A DNA stretch of 64,000 nt from Paracoccus sp. MBLB3053 (GTDB lineage Bacteria; Pseudomonadota; Alphaproteobacteria; Rhodobacterales; Rhodobacteraceae): assembly GCF_031822435.1 (NCBI RefSeq), contig NZ_JAVQLW010000002.1, positions 310,001 to 374,000 on the forward strand. Reading direction: 5' to 3'. The position numbers and the translations under genes are program-made. Shown here piece after piece: positions 43,061-52,854 of the stretch. The notes below the pieces were generated by a model that did not search any database, was not told where the DNA came from, and saw nothing but the letters and a program-made list of their open reading frames with translations. Each line of letters begins with the position of its first letter. The stretch's first letter is position 1.

Positions 43061-43825
43061 CGGATTGAAGACCGTGTGTTCCTGATTACGGGGGCGGGCT
43101 CGGGCCTGGGGGCTGGCGTGGCGCGCATGGCCATTTCAGCGGGCGCGAAAGCGATCCTGCTTGATATCAACGCCGCGGCCGGATCAGCCATGGCGGACGA
43201 GTTGGGAGAGGACAGCCTGTTTGTGAAGACGGATGTGACCAGCGGCCCCGAGTCCGAAGCGGCGCTCAAGGCGGGCATAGACGCCTTTGGCCGGATCGAC
43301 ATCGCCGTCAACTGCGCAGGGATCGCGCCGGGTGAAAGGATTGTCGGCCGGGATGGGCCGCATGGCCTGGATAGCTTTTCGCGTGCCATCCAGATCAACC
43401 TCATCGGTACGTTCAACCTGCTGCGTCTTGCCGCGAATGCGATGACCGGCAATGAGCCCGGTGAAGGGGGTGAGCGCGGCGTGATCGTGAACACGGCGTC
43501 GGTCGCGGCGTTTGACGGCCAGATCGGGCAGGCCGCCTATGCCGCGTCGAAGGGAGGGGTGGCCGCCATGACGCTGCCCGCCGCGCGCGAGTTGGCGCGA
43601 CATGGCATCCGGGTCGTGACCATCGCGCCGGGGATCTTTGCCACGCCGATGATGTCGGGACTGCCGCAAGACGTGCAGGACAGCCTTGGCGGCACGGTGC
43701 CTTTCCCGTCTCGACTGGGCCGCCCCGAGGAATATGCGGCTCTCGTTCGGCACATTGCCGAAAACCAGATGCTGAACGGTGAGGTCATCCGGCTGGATGG
43801 CGCGCTGCGCATGGCGCCGAAGTGA
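43058..43825 (+). CDS. SDR-family 3-hydroxyacyl-CoA dehydrogenase-like oxidoreductase
   Basis: A 255-residue short-chain dehydrogenase. Cofactor motif TGAGSGLG (about 11-18), NCAGI, catalytic Ser near [10 protein letters not shown] and YAASKGG (about 167-173). The sequence is close to type-II 3-hydroxyacyl-CoA dehydrogenases (HSD10 type). Start TTG 43058. The thiolase gene follows directly, so the pair likely performs the last two steps of beta-oxidation of some acyl-CoA. Confidence 0.9.
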   Translation: MRIEDRVFLITGAGSGLGAGVARMAISAGAKAILLDINAAAGSAMADELGEDSLFVKTDVTSGPESEAALKAGIDAFGRIDIAVNCAGIAPGERIVGRDGPHGLDSFSRAIQINLIGTFNLLRLAANAMTGNEPGEGGERGVIVNTASVAAFDGQIGQAAYAASKGGVAAMTLPAARELARHGIRVVTIAPGIFATPMMSGLPQDVQDSLGGTVPFPSRLGRPEEYAALVRHIAENQMLNGEVIRLDGALRMAPK

Positions 43826-43836
43826 GGGAGAGGGAC

Positions 43837-45024
43837 ATGAACGATGATCCGATCGTGATCGTGGGTGCAGCGCGCACTCCGATGGGGGGCTTTCAAGGCG
43901 ATTTCGCCGGGGTCGGTGCCGCCGCGCTTGGTGCGACGGCAATTCGCGCGGCCGTCTCGCGGGCCGGGTTAGGACCCGAGGCGATTCAGGAAATCATCAT
44001 GGGCTGCGTGCTGCCCGCAGGCCAAGGGCAGGCCCCCGCACGTCAGGCAGCGCTTGGCGCGGGATTGCCGCTGGGGGCAGGGGCCACCACCGTCAACAAG
44101 ATGTGCGGTTCTGGAATGAAGGCCGCGATGCTGGCCCATGATCTTCTGATCGCGGGCTCTGCCGATGTGATCATTGCGGGCGGAATGGAAAGCATGTCGG
44201 ACGCGCCCTACCTGTTGCCAAAGGCGCGCGCGGGCTACCGGATGGGCCACGGGCAGGTGCTGGATCACATGTTCCTCGATGGGCTCGAGGATGCCTATGA
44301 CAAGGGGAGGTTGATGGGCACTTTCGCCGAGGATTGCGCCGAGGCCTATCAGTTCACGCGCGAGGCGCAGGACGACTTCGCGATTTCCTCGCTGAACCGC
44401 GCGCAGACAGCGATCGAAACCGGGCGCTTCAAGGCAGAAATCGCGCCTGTAACAGTGAAATCCCGGACCGGCGAGGTTCTGGCTTCAGTCGACGAACAAC
44501 CCGGCAAGGCTCGGATCGACAAGATCCCCAAGCTGAAGCCAGCTTTCCGCGACGGCGGCACGGTCACCGCTGCCAATTCGTCCTCCATCTCGGATGGTGC
44601 CGCCGCCCTGGTTCTCATGCGGCAATCGGAGGCCGAACAGCGCGGTCTTACCCCTCGCGCCCGCATCCTTGGCCACGCGAGCCATGCCGACAAGCCCAGC
44701 CTATTCCCGACGGCGCCCATAGGGGCGATGACAAAGCTGCTAGATAAAACAGGACTTTCCAAGAAAGACATAAATCTTTTCGAAGTAAATGAGGCATTTG
44801 CCGTCGTTGCCATGGCCGCGATGCGCGATCTGGATCTGCCCCACGACATCGTGAATATACATGGCGGCGCTTGTGCATTGGGGCACCCAATCGGCGCCTC
44901 GGGGGCGCGCATCCTCGTCACCCTGCTTTCAGCTTTGGAAAGCCATGATCTGCGGCGGGGTGTCGCCGCTCTCTGCATCGGGGGCGGAGAGGCAACGGCT
45001 ATGGCCATCGAGCGGCTGAGCTAG
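43837..45024 (+). CDS. Acetyl-CoA acyltransferase (thiolase)
   Basis: A 395-residue thiolase. Nucleophilic Cys in NKMCGSGMKAA (about 91), His in NEAFA and GGACALGHPIGASG, second Cys in ALCIGGGEATA. Start ATG 43837 follows GGGAGAGGG; the GTG at 43822 overlaps the SDR stop. It is probably co-expressed with the SDR. Codons at 44731-44811 are oddly AT-rich (CTA, AAA, ACA, ATA, AAT, GTA) compared with the rest of the gene, although the protein motif there stays intact. Confidence 0.93.
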   Translation: MNDDPIVIVGAARTPMGGFQGDFAGVGAAALGATAIRAAVSRAGLGPEAIQEIIMGCVLPAGQGQAPARQAALGAGLPLGAGATTVNKMCGSGMKAAMLAHDLLIAGSADVIIAGGMESMSDAPYLLPKARAGYRMGHGQVLDHMFLDGLEDAYDKGRLMGTFAEDCAEAYQFTREAQDDFAISSLNRAQTAIETGRFKAEIAPVTVKSRTGEVLASVDEQPGKARIDKIPKLKPAFRDGGTVTAANSSSISDGAAALVLMRQSEAEQRGLTPRARILGHASHADKPSLFPTAPIGAMTKLLDKTGLSKKDINLFEVNEAFAVVAMAAMRDLDLPHDIVNIHGGACALGHPIGASGARILVTLLSALESHDLRRGVAALCIGGGEATAMAIERLS

Positions 45025-45247
45025 CCTGCGCCAGGCGCTTTGTCAGCGGTTAAGACATGCGGGCAACATTGTGCCCCCAACATCGGCATCGGCGCGAAAT
45101 TTCGTAACTTGAATCAATACCCTTGCCTGAGACAGCTCGAATGTGCAGTCTCGGGCAAACGGAACATGGCGCGAACATCTGTTTGTGAAAGCTCATCTCA
45201 CGCGATATTCCCGGCCAACATATTCAAGTGACGACCGATCCAGTTTG

Positions 45248-48200
45248 ATGCAAGACTACTTAACGCCTATTCCCGCATATGAAATCCCATCGACCGACGA
45301 GCATCTGCCCCGTCTCGGACTGACCGCCGAAATCCGGAGCAAGATCAATTTTGCGTCGTCGCAAAATGGCGTATCGGTGCTGAGGGGCCTGCGTGTCGCA
45401 AACCACGGCAAGGCAGCTGTTCGGGATGTGACACTGCATCTCAGCGCAACTCCGCCCTTCCTGCGTGAGAAAAGCTGGCGCCTGGACAGTGTCGCGCCGG
45501 GCGGGGAAATCGTCCTGACCGATTTGGACACCACCCTTGATACCGCGATCCTCGGGGGGCTGGACGAGGCCGAGCTGGGTCAGCTGCATTTCCGTCTGAC
45601 TGTCGAAGAGGCGACGATCCACGAGGCAAGCGTAGGGATCGAACTGCTCGCTCGTGACGAATGGGGAGGGCTGGCAGAGATGGAGAGCATCCTTGCCGCC
45701 TTCGTCTCGCCGAACCATGCTCAGGTGGCCCGTCTGCTCAAGGAAGCGTCGCAGCTTCTGGAAGCCTCGGGCCAGGCCGCCGGGATCGAGGGATATCAGG
45801 CTGATGACCCGCGCCGCGTCTGGATGATCGCAGGCGCGATCTGGTCGGCCGCCACTGGTTTGGGGCTGAGCTATGCCGTGCCTCCGGCGTCCTTCGAGCG
45901 TCAGGGACAGAAAATCCGCGACCCCGAGCGGATCGTTTCCGAGGGGCTGTCGACCTGTCTGGACAGTTCTCTTCTGCTGGCCGCCGCATATGAGGCAGCC
46001 GGCCTGAACACGGCGATCCTGTTTTCGCAGGGCCATGCCTGGATGGGGGTCTGGCTGGTCAGGAAGGATTTCGGTCACTTGATCGAGCCCGATGTCGTCG
46101 CCGTGCGCAAAGCGGCAGTTTCGCGCGAGTTCCTGCCGATCGAGACGACCCTGCTGACAAAGCGCCCTAGCGTTGGTTTCGAAGAGGCCGTGCTTGCCGG
46201 GCGCGACCGGCTGTCCGAAATTTGGGAAACCGATTTCCTGCGCGCGGTGGATATCAGCCGCGCCCGCGCCGCTCGAATTCGGCCAATGGCCAGCCATCGG
46301 CCGCATTCCGACATGGAAGCCGAGCCCGAGGCGCATAGTCCCGCAGCATTGCCCCGTCCCCTGGATCTGAGGCTATTGCCCGGAGAACTGGCCGAGAATG
46401 CCCCGACCACCGCGCTTGGCCGGATCGAACGCTGGCAGCGCAAGCTGCTGGACCTGTCGCTCGCCAACAAGCTGCTGAACTTCCGAGAGACCCGGCTGAG
46501 CATTCCGATGCTCTGCCCCGACCTCGCCGCGCTCGAAGATCAGCTGGCGCGCGGCAAGCAATTCCGCCTGCTTGCGCTCAAGGATGAAAACGGCCTTTCT
46601 GGCCGCGACCTTTCCGCCGACGAGGCCCGCGGAATCGAGTCGGAGCTGGCGAGCGATGCCTTGCTGAGAGGGCAGATCGCGATTCCCCTGACCGCGGATG
46701 ACATGACATCGCGCCTGACCGAGCTTTATCGCAAGGCGCGCAGCGATGTTCAGGAAGGTGGAACGAACACGCTCTTCCTGGCCGCCGGGTTCCTGCGCTG
46801 GAAGCGCAGCGACAGCGACAGCCGGCATTACCGCGCTCCGCTGATCCTCATGCCGGCGCGGCTGGAACGGCGCTCTGCCCAGTCCGAGTTCCGGTTGGGT
46901 CAGATCGAGGACGAGATCCGCGTCAATGCCACCCTGCTGGAAATGTTGAAGCGCGATTTCGAATTGCCCATTCCCGAACTCGAAGGAGAGTTGCCACGGG
47001 ACGAAAGCGGCTTGGACCTGCCGCGGATCTTCGAGATCGTTCGCCAGCGTGTCCGCGATGTTCCCGGGTTCGAATTTGTCGAGGAATGTGCGATATCGAC
47101 TTTTTCTTTCTCCAAATATTTGATGTGGAAGGACCTGGTGGATCGGGCGGACAGCCTGCGAGAAAGTGCGCTTGTGCGCCATCTTCTGGACAGTCCAAGC
47201 GAAATTTTCTCTGGCGCCGCGACGGCCATGCCGCAGCCATCGGATATAGACCGCCACCACGCTCCCGGAGACCTGTTGGCCCCGATGCCCGCCGACAGCT
47301 CGCAGCTTGCGGCCGTCGTCGCTGCGGCCGAGGGAAGGGATTTCGTGCTGATCGGCCCGCCCGGCACCGGCAAGAGCCAGACCATCACGAATATCATCGC
47401 CGACCAGATTGGTCGGGGCCGAACTGTCCTTTTCGTGGCCGAGAAAGCGGCCGCGCTTGATGTGGTGCAGCGTCGTCTGGAAAGGCAAGGTCTTGGCTCG
47501 GCGGTGCTGGAACTTCATTCGAACAAGGCCGATCGCAAGGCGGTGCTTCAGCAGCTTGGCCGGGCCTGGGACCGGGCAAGCGGCCGTGACGGCAGCGACT
47601 GGGTCCGGGTCACCGCGGATCTGGAGCTGAGCCGCGATCAGCTCAACGCGTATGTCACGGCCCTGCATCAGCCAGGAACGCAGGGGTTCAGCGTCTTTCA
47701 GGCGATCGGCAGGGCCGTCGGCGGCTCTGATCCGATCCGCTTGAGCTTTTCGGGCAAGGATTGCCACGACGTGGAAAGCTGGCAGCGGCTGTGCGATCTT
47801 GCCCGCGATCTGGGCCAAAGATATGCGATCGTGGCCGATCTTGATCCGAAAGGGCCGCTTTCGGTGCTCGAGGCGCAGGAATGGTCCTTTGGATGGCAGG
47901 ACGGATTCCTTTCTGCCGCTCAAGACTTGCGGGCAGCCCTGACACAGCAGGCCGACGCGCGCGACGCCCTCGCGCAGGCGCTTGGGTATGAAGGATTCCC
48001 CCAAGGATCGCGGATGCTTGACGGCCTGCCTGCCTCGCGACTGAACCGACCCGGCGTAGAGCAGGCGGCGTTGAACGATTTCACCTGCCTGCGCGAAGCG
48101 GCACGGGAATTCGCGCAACAGCTTTCGGAATGCCAATCCGCAAGGCGGGGCCTCAAGGGGCAATATTCCGATGAAATAATCGCCCAGATTCCCCTCGATG

Positions 48201-51073
48201 CGCTGGAGTTGCAGTGGCGCGATGCGCAGACGAAGTTCTGGCCGCTGAGCGTGATGGCGCAGGCGAAGATGCGCAAGCTTCTGCAGACTTATGCCAGCAG
48301 CGGTGGTGCCGACCCGGCGACCGACATCGCCGCCCTGCGCCGGATCATTCCTTTGGCAGCGGCGATAAAGGCGTCGCCCCTGTCCGTTCTGACGGACTTC
48401 TCTGGCGAAACCACCGATCTTGCAGCCATGAACGCGGCGCTGGACGAAGCCGAGACTTATCTCGCCCTGGAAGCCGATCTTGCCGCCGGAGGCTTCCCCT
48501 CCGAGCGACTTGGTCCCGTCCGCAGCGAACTCAGTGCGGCGAATGGGGGCAGGTTCGCCCCGCTCTTGCAAAGTCTCGACAAAGCGAATTGCGAGGTCGC
48601 GAATGCGCTCTTGCGCTTCTCGGAGGCTGGGGGGCGCGTTCCGGCGAGTCCGAAGGATCTGGTCGTTCTTCTAGGAGAGATCGACGCGCTGCGACCACGT
48701 TTCGCCGATTGGCTCAAATGGCTCCGCATCCGCCGTGAGGCTGAAGAGGCCGGATTGGGGCCCATTGTGGCAGCGGTTGTCAGGGGTGACTGCCCTGACG
48801 AAACGGGGCCGGCCTTCGAGCGAGCCTATATGGCCTGGTGGCTCAAACTCGCCATCGACGCCTCACCGGTTCTGCGCGGTTTCGCCCATTGGGAACATGA
48901 TGCCTTGATCCGGCGGTTCCGGGAACTTGACCAGGCCATGACCGATCTCGCCTCGGCCGAGGTGATCCGCAGGCTCGGAAATGATCTCCCCGCGCGAGAC
49001 AGCGTGCCCCGCCGCTCGGAACTGGGGGTGCTGCGGCATCAATTGGGCCTGCAGCGTCCGACCGCGACGATCCGCAATCTCATCGGGGAAATGCCGACGA
49101 CCTTTTCAAGGCTTGCGCCATGCGTCCTGATGTCACCGCTGTCGGTCGCGCAGTATCTTCCCCCCGGACAGGCACAATTCGACGTCGTCATCTTCGACGA
49201 GGCGTCGCAGATTTCGACCTGGGACGCGATCGGTGCGGTTGCAAGGGGGCGACAGGCGATTATCGTCGGTGACCCGAAGCAGCTTCCCCCGACGAATTTC
49301 TTTGGCCGCAGCGAGGCATCGGAGGAAGAGGCAAGCGAGATCGCCGAGTTCGAAAGGGACATGCCATCGATCCTCGACGAGGTCGGCGCGGCGGGCATTC
49401 CCACCCATCGGCTGAACTGGCATTACCGCAGCCGTGACGAGGCGCTGATCGCGTTTTCGAACCACAACTATTACGATGGACGGCTCGTGACCTTTCCGTC
49501 TCCGGATGCGTCCGGTCAAGCGGTCCGGCTGCACAAGGTCACGGGCGTCTATCAAAGAGGACAAGGTCGGACCAATCCGGAAGAGGCCCGTGCCATTGTC
49601 GCGATGATCCGCAAGCGGCTGGCCGACTGGTTGCGACTGCCCGAGGATGATCGCCCCACCTTGGGCGTGATCACCTTCAACAGCCAGCAGCAGGGGTTGA
49701 TCCTGGACCTCCTCGACGCCGAGCTGAAGGCGGAACCAGAATTCGAATGGTTCTTTTCGGATGATCGCGAAGAACCTCTCATCGTCAAGAACCTGGAAAA
49801 TATCCAGGGCGACGAACGGGACGTGATGCTGTTCTCGATCACCTTCGGCCCGGACCTGGCCGGCAAGATCGCCATGAGCTTCGGTGCCCTGAACAATGAC
49901 GGCGGCGAAAAGCGTCTGAACGTGGCGATCACGCGCGCCAGGGCCGAATTGCATGTCTTCAGCTCGATCACCGCGGATCAGATCGATCTCGGCCGGGCCC
50001 GCGCGCGTGGCGTCCGCGATCTGAAGGCATTCCTTGACTATGCGGCGCGTGGCGCGGTCGCGCTCGCTGCGCAGGACGAGGGGTCGCTTGGGGGCGTCGA
50101 GTCCCCCTTCGAAGCCGCAGTGCGCGATGCGCTTGCGCTAAGGGGGTGGGACGTTCATTGCCAGATTGGCGTTTCGGGCTTTCGGATCGACCTAGCCGTA
50201 CGCCATCCAGACCATGCGGGCGCCTGGCTTGCTGGGATCGAATGCGACGGGGCGGCATATCACAGTGCGGCGACCGCGCGCGACCGGGACCGCATCCGCC
50301 AGTCCGTTCTGGAAGGTTTGGGATGGAAGATCCTGCGGATCTGGTCAACAGACTGGTTCCGCCATCCCACGGAAACCGCGCAGCGAGTGGATAGCGCGCT
50401 GCGGGAAGTGCTGGATGAAGATCGCGCCCGCCGTGTCCGCGATAAAGTTGCCCAAGGGAACGATAGCGCCGCGAACTCGTCGGATTGCCTGATCCGCGAG
50501 GCGTCCGAACCCGTCCTTACTATCGAGGCAGAGCCGTTCGCGGCATCGGATATGTCTGACCCCAGTCCCGAACGCTTTGCCGCCTCGCATGGGGCAGTTG
50601 AGGACACCGCGCCCGATCCGGAACAGTTTTTCGAGCCTGATTACTTCCCGAAACTGCTCTGGCTGGTCGAAAGCATCGTGGCAGGTTCAGGCCCGATGAC
50701 AGAAGCCGCGCTGGCGCGAAGGATCGCGCAGGAACATGGCTGGCAGCGAACCGGCGCGCGCATCCAGGCCCGTGTTGCCGAAACGCACCGCTTTCTTGAC
50801 GCGACGGAAGAGAATGGCGTTCGCTTTCTCTGGTCAAAAGGGCGGATCGTCGAACGCCTGCCCTTCCGCGGGATGAACGGTCGCATCCTTCGCGAGATCT
50901 CGCGCGCCGAGATTGCATCGCTTGCCGAACTGCGCATGGACGAGATCCAACACGCCCAGGATCGCGAAGCGGAGCTTGCCCGCATGCTGGGAATTGCCCG
51001 GCTTTCCCAAGACGCCCGCGCCTATCTCCGCAGCGTGATCGACTGGATGGAGGCGCAGGAACATGCGATCTGA
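45248..51073 (+). CDS. hheA: Hhe-type anti-phage protein: TGase-like/DUF4011/SF1 helicase/Vsr-like nuclease/DUF3320
   Basis: A 1,941-residue multidomain protein. About 35-130: beta-rich region. About 215-290: papain/transglutaminase-like signature with Cys237 (LSTCLDSS), His263 (QGHAWMGVW) and Asp282 (IEPDVV). From about 394: DUF4011 (RWQRKLLDLSLANKLLNFRE). SF1 helicase: Walker A GPPGTGKSQT (Lys709), DEAS box Asp1317-Glu1318, then GDPKQLPPTNFFG, NWHYRSRDEALIAF, ENIQGDERDVM and LNVAITRARAEL. About 1630-1740: PD-(D/E)XK nuclease with Asp1648 and Glu1665-Cys-Asp1667 (GIECDGAAYHS; RIWSTDW), like MTES_1575/Vsr. About 1800-1870: DUF3320. This matches the single-gene Hhe defence class. Start ATG 45248 lacks a strong ribosome-binding site. 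It stands alone between metabolic genes. Confidence 0.9.
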   Translation: MQDYLTPIPAYEIPSTDEHLPRLGLTAEIRSKINFASSQNGVSVLRGLRVANHGKAAVRDVTLHLSATPPFLREKSWRLDSVAPGGEIVLTDLDTTLDTAILGGLDEAELGQLHFRLTVEEATIHEASVGIELLARDEWGGLAEMESILAAFVSPNHAQVARLLKEASQLLEASGQAAGIEGYQADDPRRVWMIAGAIWSAATGLGLSYAVPPASFERQGQKIRDPERIVSEGLSTCLDSSLLLAAAYEAAGLNTAILFSQGHAWMGVWLVRKDFGHLIEPDVVAVRKAAVSREFLPIETTLLTKRPSVGFEEAVLAGRDRLSEIWETDFLRAVDISRARAARIRPMASHRPHSDMEAEPEAHSPAALPRPLDLRLLPGELAENAPTTALGRIERWQRKLLDLSLANKLLNFRETRLSIPMLCPDLAALEDQLARGKQFRLLALKDENGLSGRDLSADEARGIESELASDALLRGQIAIPLTADDMTSRLTELYRKARSDVQEGGTNTLFLAAGFLRWKRSDSDSRHYRAPLILMPARLERRSAQSEFRLGQIEDEIRVNATLLEMLKRDFELPIPELEGELPRDESGLDLPRIFEIVRQRVRDVPGFEFVEECAISTFSFSKYLMWKDLVDRADSLRESALVRHLLDSPSEIFSGAATAMPQPSDIDRHHAPGDLLAPMPADSSQLAAVVAAAEGRDFVLIGPPGTGKSQTITNIIADQIGRGRTVLFVAEKAAALDVVQRRLERQGLGSAVLELHSNKADRKAVLQQLGRAWDRASGRDGSDWVRVTADLELSRDQLNAYVTALHQPGTQGFSVFQAIGRAVGGSDPIRLSFSGKDCHDVESWQRLCDLARDLGQRYAIVADLDPKGPLSVLEAQEWSFGWQDGFLSAAQDLRAALTQQADARDALAQALGYEGFPQGSRMLDGLPASRLNRPGVEQAALNDFTCLREAAREFAQQLSECQSARRGLKGQYSDEIIAQIPLDALELQWRDAQTKFWPLSVMAQAKMRKLLQTYASSGGADPATDIAALRRIIPLAAAIKASPLSVLTDFSGETTDLAAMNAALDEAETYLALEADLAAGGFPSERLGPVRSELSAANGGRFAPLLQSLDKANCEVANALLRFSEAGGRVPASPKDLVVLLGEIDALRPRFADWLKWLRIRREAEEAGLGPIVAAVVRGDCPDETGPAFERAYMAWWLKLAIDASPVLRGFAHWEHDALIRRFRELDQAMTDLASAEVIRRLGNDLPARDSVPRRSELGVLRHQLGLQRPTATIRNLIGEMPTTFSRLAPCVLMSPLSVAQYLPPGQAQFDVVIFDEASQISTWDAIGAVARGRQAIIVGDPKQLPPTNFFGRSEASEEEASEIAEFERDMPSILDEVGAAGIPTHRLNWHYRSRDEALIAFSNHNYYDGRLVTFPSPDASGQAVRLHKVTGVYQRGQGRTNPEEARAIVAMIRKRLADWLRLPEDDRPTLGVITFNSQQQGLILDLLDAELKAEPEFEWFFSDDREEPLIVKNLENIQGDERDVMLFSITFGPDLAGKIAMSFGALNNDGGEKRLNVAITRARAELHVFSSITADQIDLGRARARGVRDLKAFLDYAARGAVALAAQDEGSLGGVESPFEAAVRDALALRGWDVHCQIGVSGFRIDLAVRHPDHAGAWLAGIECDGAAYHSAATARDRDRIRQSVLEGLGWKILRIWSTDWFRHPTETAQRVDSALREVLDEDRARRVRDKVAQGNDSAANSSDCLIREASEPVLTIEAEPFAASDMSDPSPERFAASHGAVEDTAPDPEQFFEPDYFPKLLWLVESIVAGSGPMTEAALARRIAQEHGWQRTGARIQARVAETHRFLDATEENGVRFLWSKGRIVERLPFRGMNGRILREISRAEIASLAELRMDEIQHAQDREAELARMLGIARLSQDARAYLRSVIDWMEAQEHAI

Positions 51074-51124
51074 CGTTCATGGCCTTTGTGTCACAGTGCG
51101 TTTCCCCCACGTGTTCTCTTCTTC

Positions 51125-51137
51125 ATTCCGGCGGAAT
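51125..51137. promoter_or_regulatory. Palindrome upstream of the second RraA-like gene
   Basis: ATTCCG-G-CGGAAT is a perfect odd palindrome 80-92 bases before the RraA-like start, in the 143-base gap after the hhe gene. Candidate operator; no regulator gene is adjacent. Confidence 0.3.
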
Positions 51138-51216
51138 TAGAGGACAGTCTCAGCCCCGTTCTAACCGCCAGGTGCATCCGGTCATGCCTGTGCGAAATTT
51201 CCAAGGAGCCAGCCAG

Positions 51217-51870
51217 ATGAGCGTGACGATCAACACCCCGCAAACCGACCCGATTGACCCCGAGCTGCTGGCGCGCTGGCGCCGTATTCCGGTCCCGGTC
51301 ATTGTCGATCTCGCATCGGAATGCCAGATCGATATCGCGCTGCGTCCCCTGCTTCCTCCCGGCCGCCAGCCCAGTCTTTTCGGCCGCGTCGTGACGGCCC
51401 GCTGCTCACCTCCGGACTTCGGGTCAGTCCTGCACGCGATTGCCACGATCCGGGAAGGCGACGTTCTGGTGATCGATGCGGGCGGTGAACCGGGATGGGC
51501 AATGATCGGTGACGTGCTGGGCGGGCATCTGCACCGTCTCGGTGTCGCGGGCATTGTCTGCGACGGGGCGGTCCGCGATACGGGCGCGCTTGCTGGAATG
51601 GCGGGACTGTCTGTCTATTCCCGCCATATCAATCCGCGGGGGCCGGTCGGTGCCTCGCAGGGGGAAGTGAACGCCGCCGTGCGGATCGGGGGCTGCACCA
51701 TCGCGCCCGGTGATCTGATCATCGGCGATGATGACGGGCTCGCGGCGCTGAGACCGGCGCATCTGACCGACCTGATCGAACCGGCCGAAACGAAACTGTC
51801 CCTTGAGGCACGCTGGATCTCGCGACTGGCGGCAGATGAGCCGATTACCCGGATTTTCGGCTTGGAATGA
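51217..51870 (+). CDS. RraA-like / HMG-aldolase family protein
   Basis: A 217-residue RraA-family protein. It keeps the metal/catalytic motif CDGAVRDTGAL (Arg and Asp present), unlike the paralogue at 20173-20775. GEPGWAMIGDVLGGH fits the loop before it. Start ATG 51217 has AAGGAG 8 bases upstream. Members are pyruvate aldolases/oxaloacetate decarboxylases or RNase E regulators; the intact RD motif favours the enzyme. It stands alone, convergent with the asparaginase gene. Confidence 0.85.
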   Translation: MSVTINTPQTDPIDPELLARWRRIPVPVIVDLASECQIDIALRPLLPPGRQPSLFGRVVTARCSPPDFGSVLHAIATIREGDVLVIDAGGEPGWAMIGDVLGGHLHRLGVAGIVCDGAVRDTGALAGMAGLSVYSRHINPRGPVGASQGEVNAAVRIGGCTIAPGDLIIGDDDGLAALRPAHLTDLIEPAETKLSLEARWISRLAADEPITRIFGLE

Positions 51871-51881
51871 CATAATCAACG

Positions 51882-51916
51882 AAAGGGCGGAGCGGCGAAA
51901 GGCAGCGCCGCCCTTT
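51882..51916. terminator. Bidirectional hairpin between RraA-like and asparaginase genes
   Basis: AAAGGGCGG (51882-51890) pairs perfectly with CCGCCCTTT (51908-51916); the loop can form a further small stem. The A/T ends give short U-tracts in both directions, fitting the two convergent genes. Confidence 0.7.
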
Positions 51917-51930
51917 GGTCTGTTCTTCGC

Positions 51931-52854
51931 TCAGGCAAAGGCTTGGGCAATCGTTTCCCTGTCGGCGCCGTTTGCCAGAAGTGCCGCAAGAAGAATTCGC
52001 GCCTGACCCGGGCGAAGCAGGCGGGAATGGATTGCACCCGCGTCACGAAGATCATGCCCGCCACCGCCGCCGCCATAGACGGGGGCAAGCTCACCTTCGG
52101 GAACCCGGCTGCTGACGATCACAGGAATATCGTCGGCAATCGCGCGCGCGACCCCGGCAACGACCGCTGGGGTCGTATTGCCCGACCCCAACGCCGCAAG
52201 GACGATGCCCTGTGCGCCAGCAATGCGGCTGGCATCCAGATGCAGGGCATCCGCGCCGGGATAAAGTGCCACGATGTCAATCCGCAGGTCCGAGACGGGA
52301 CGAGGCAGCTCACTCATCGGCGGCACACCCGATCCCGCTAGGCGGAACGCATCGACCCGGTCCGATACGGCCTTGTAAAGCCCCCAGGCCGGAAGCTCAC
52401 GCTCACCGAAGACCAGACGCACGCCCTTGCCCTGAAGTGCCGTACCGATCGCCGCCGCGAGGTTTTCGGGACCGTCGGACTTCGGATTATCCGCCGAGAA
52501 TTGCGCTCCGGTGAAAATCACCGGCTTTCCTTTGCCGTGCTGCAGGTGAACCAGCAGCGAGGTTTCCTCCATCGCATCAGTGCCATGCAGGACAACGACG
52601 CCGCAAACCGCCGGATCGGCCAGTTGCTGACCAACCGCGTCGCTGATCTGCTGCATGTCGGAAAGGGTCAGGCTGGAGGAATCCTTGGCGAGAATCTCGA
52701 CCGCGCGAAGTCTGACAGAAAGTGGCGGCAACAGGTCCAGCAAGTCCTGACCGGTCAGGTTGGGGCGGGCGGCACCCCTTGCATCCTTGCGGCTGGCAAT
52801 GGTCCCGCCCGTCGCTATGACGGCGACGAGGGGCAGCTTTTGCGGACTTGTCAA
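51931..52854 (-). CDS. L-asparaginase
   Basis: A 307-residue asparaginase converting L-asparagine to aspartate and ammonia. Both active-site threonines are present: Thr in ATGGTIAS (about 13) and Thr-Asp in [11 protein letters not shown] (about 86). No signal peptide, so probably cytoplasmic. Best start is TTG 52854, overlapping the permease stop (TTGA), with GGAG upstream; no ATG or GTG fits. The upstream permease is a matching asparagine importer. Confidence 0.9.
   Translation of the reverse strand: MTSPQKLPLVAVIATGGTIASRKDARGAARPNLTGQDLLDLLPPLSVRLRAVEILAKDSSSLTLSDMQQISDAVGQQLADPAVCGVVVLHGTDAMEETSLLVHLQHGKGKPVIFTGAQFSADNPKSDGPENLAAAIGTALQGKGVRLVFGERELPAWGLYKAVSDRVDAFRLAGSGVPPMSELPRPVSDLRIDIVALYPGADALHLDASRIAGAQGIVLAALGSGNTTPAVVAGVARAIADDIPVIVSSRVPEGELAPVYGGGGGGHDLRDAGAIHSRLLRPGQARILLAALLANGADRETIAQAFA

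Noticed and set aside
45095..45104. CGAAATTTCG palindrome upstream of the hhe gene
   Set aside because: Short and self-complementary by AT content; no second copy or adjacent regulator supports an operator.
46373..48571. 732-residue antisense open frame inside the hhe gene
   Set aside because: Shadow of a GC-rich gene: no family motif, and it lies fully opposite well-conserved helicase and DUF4011 sequence.
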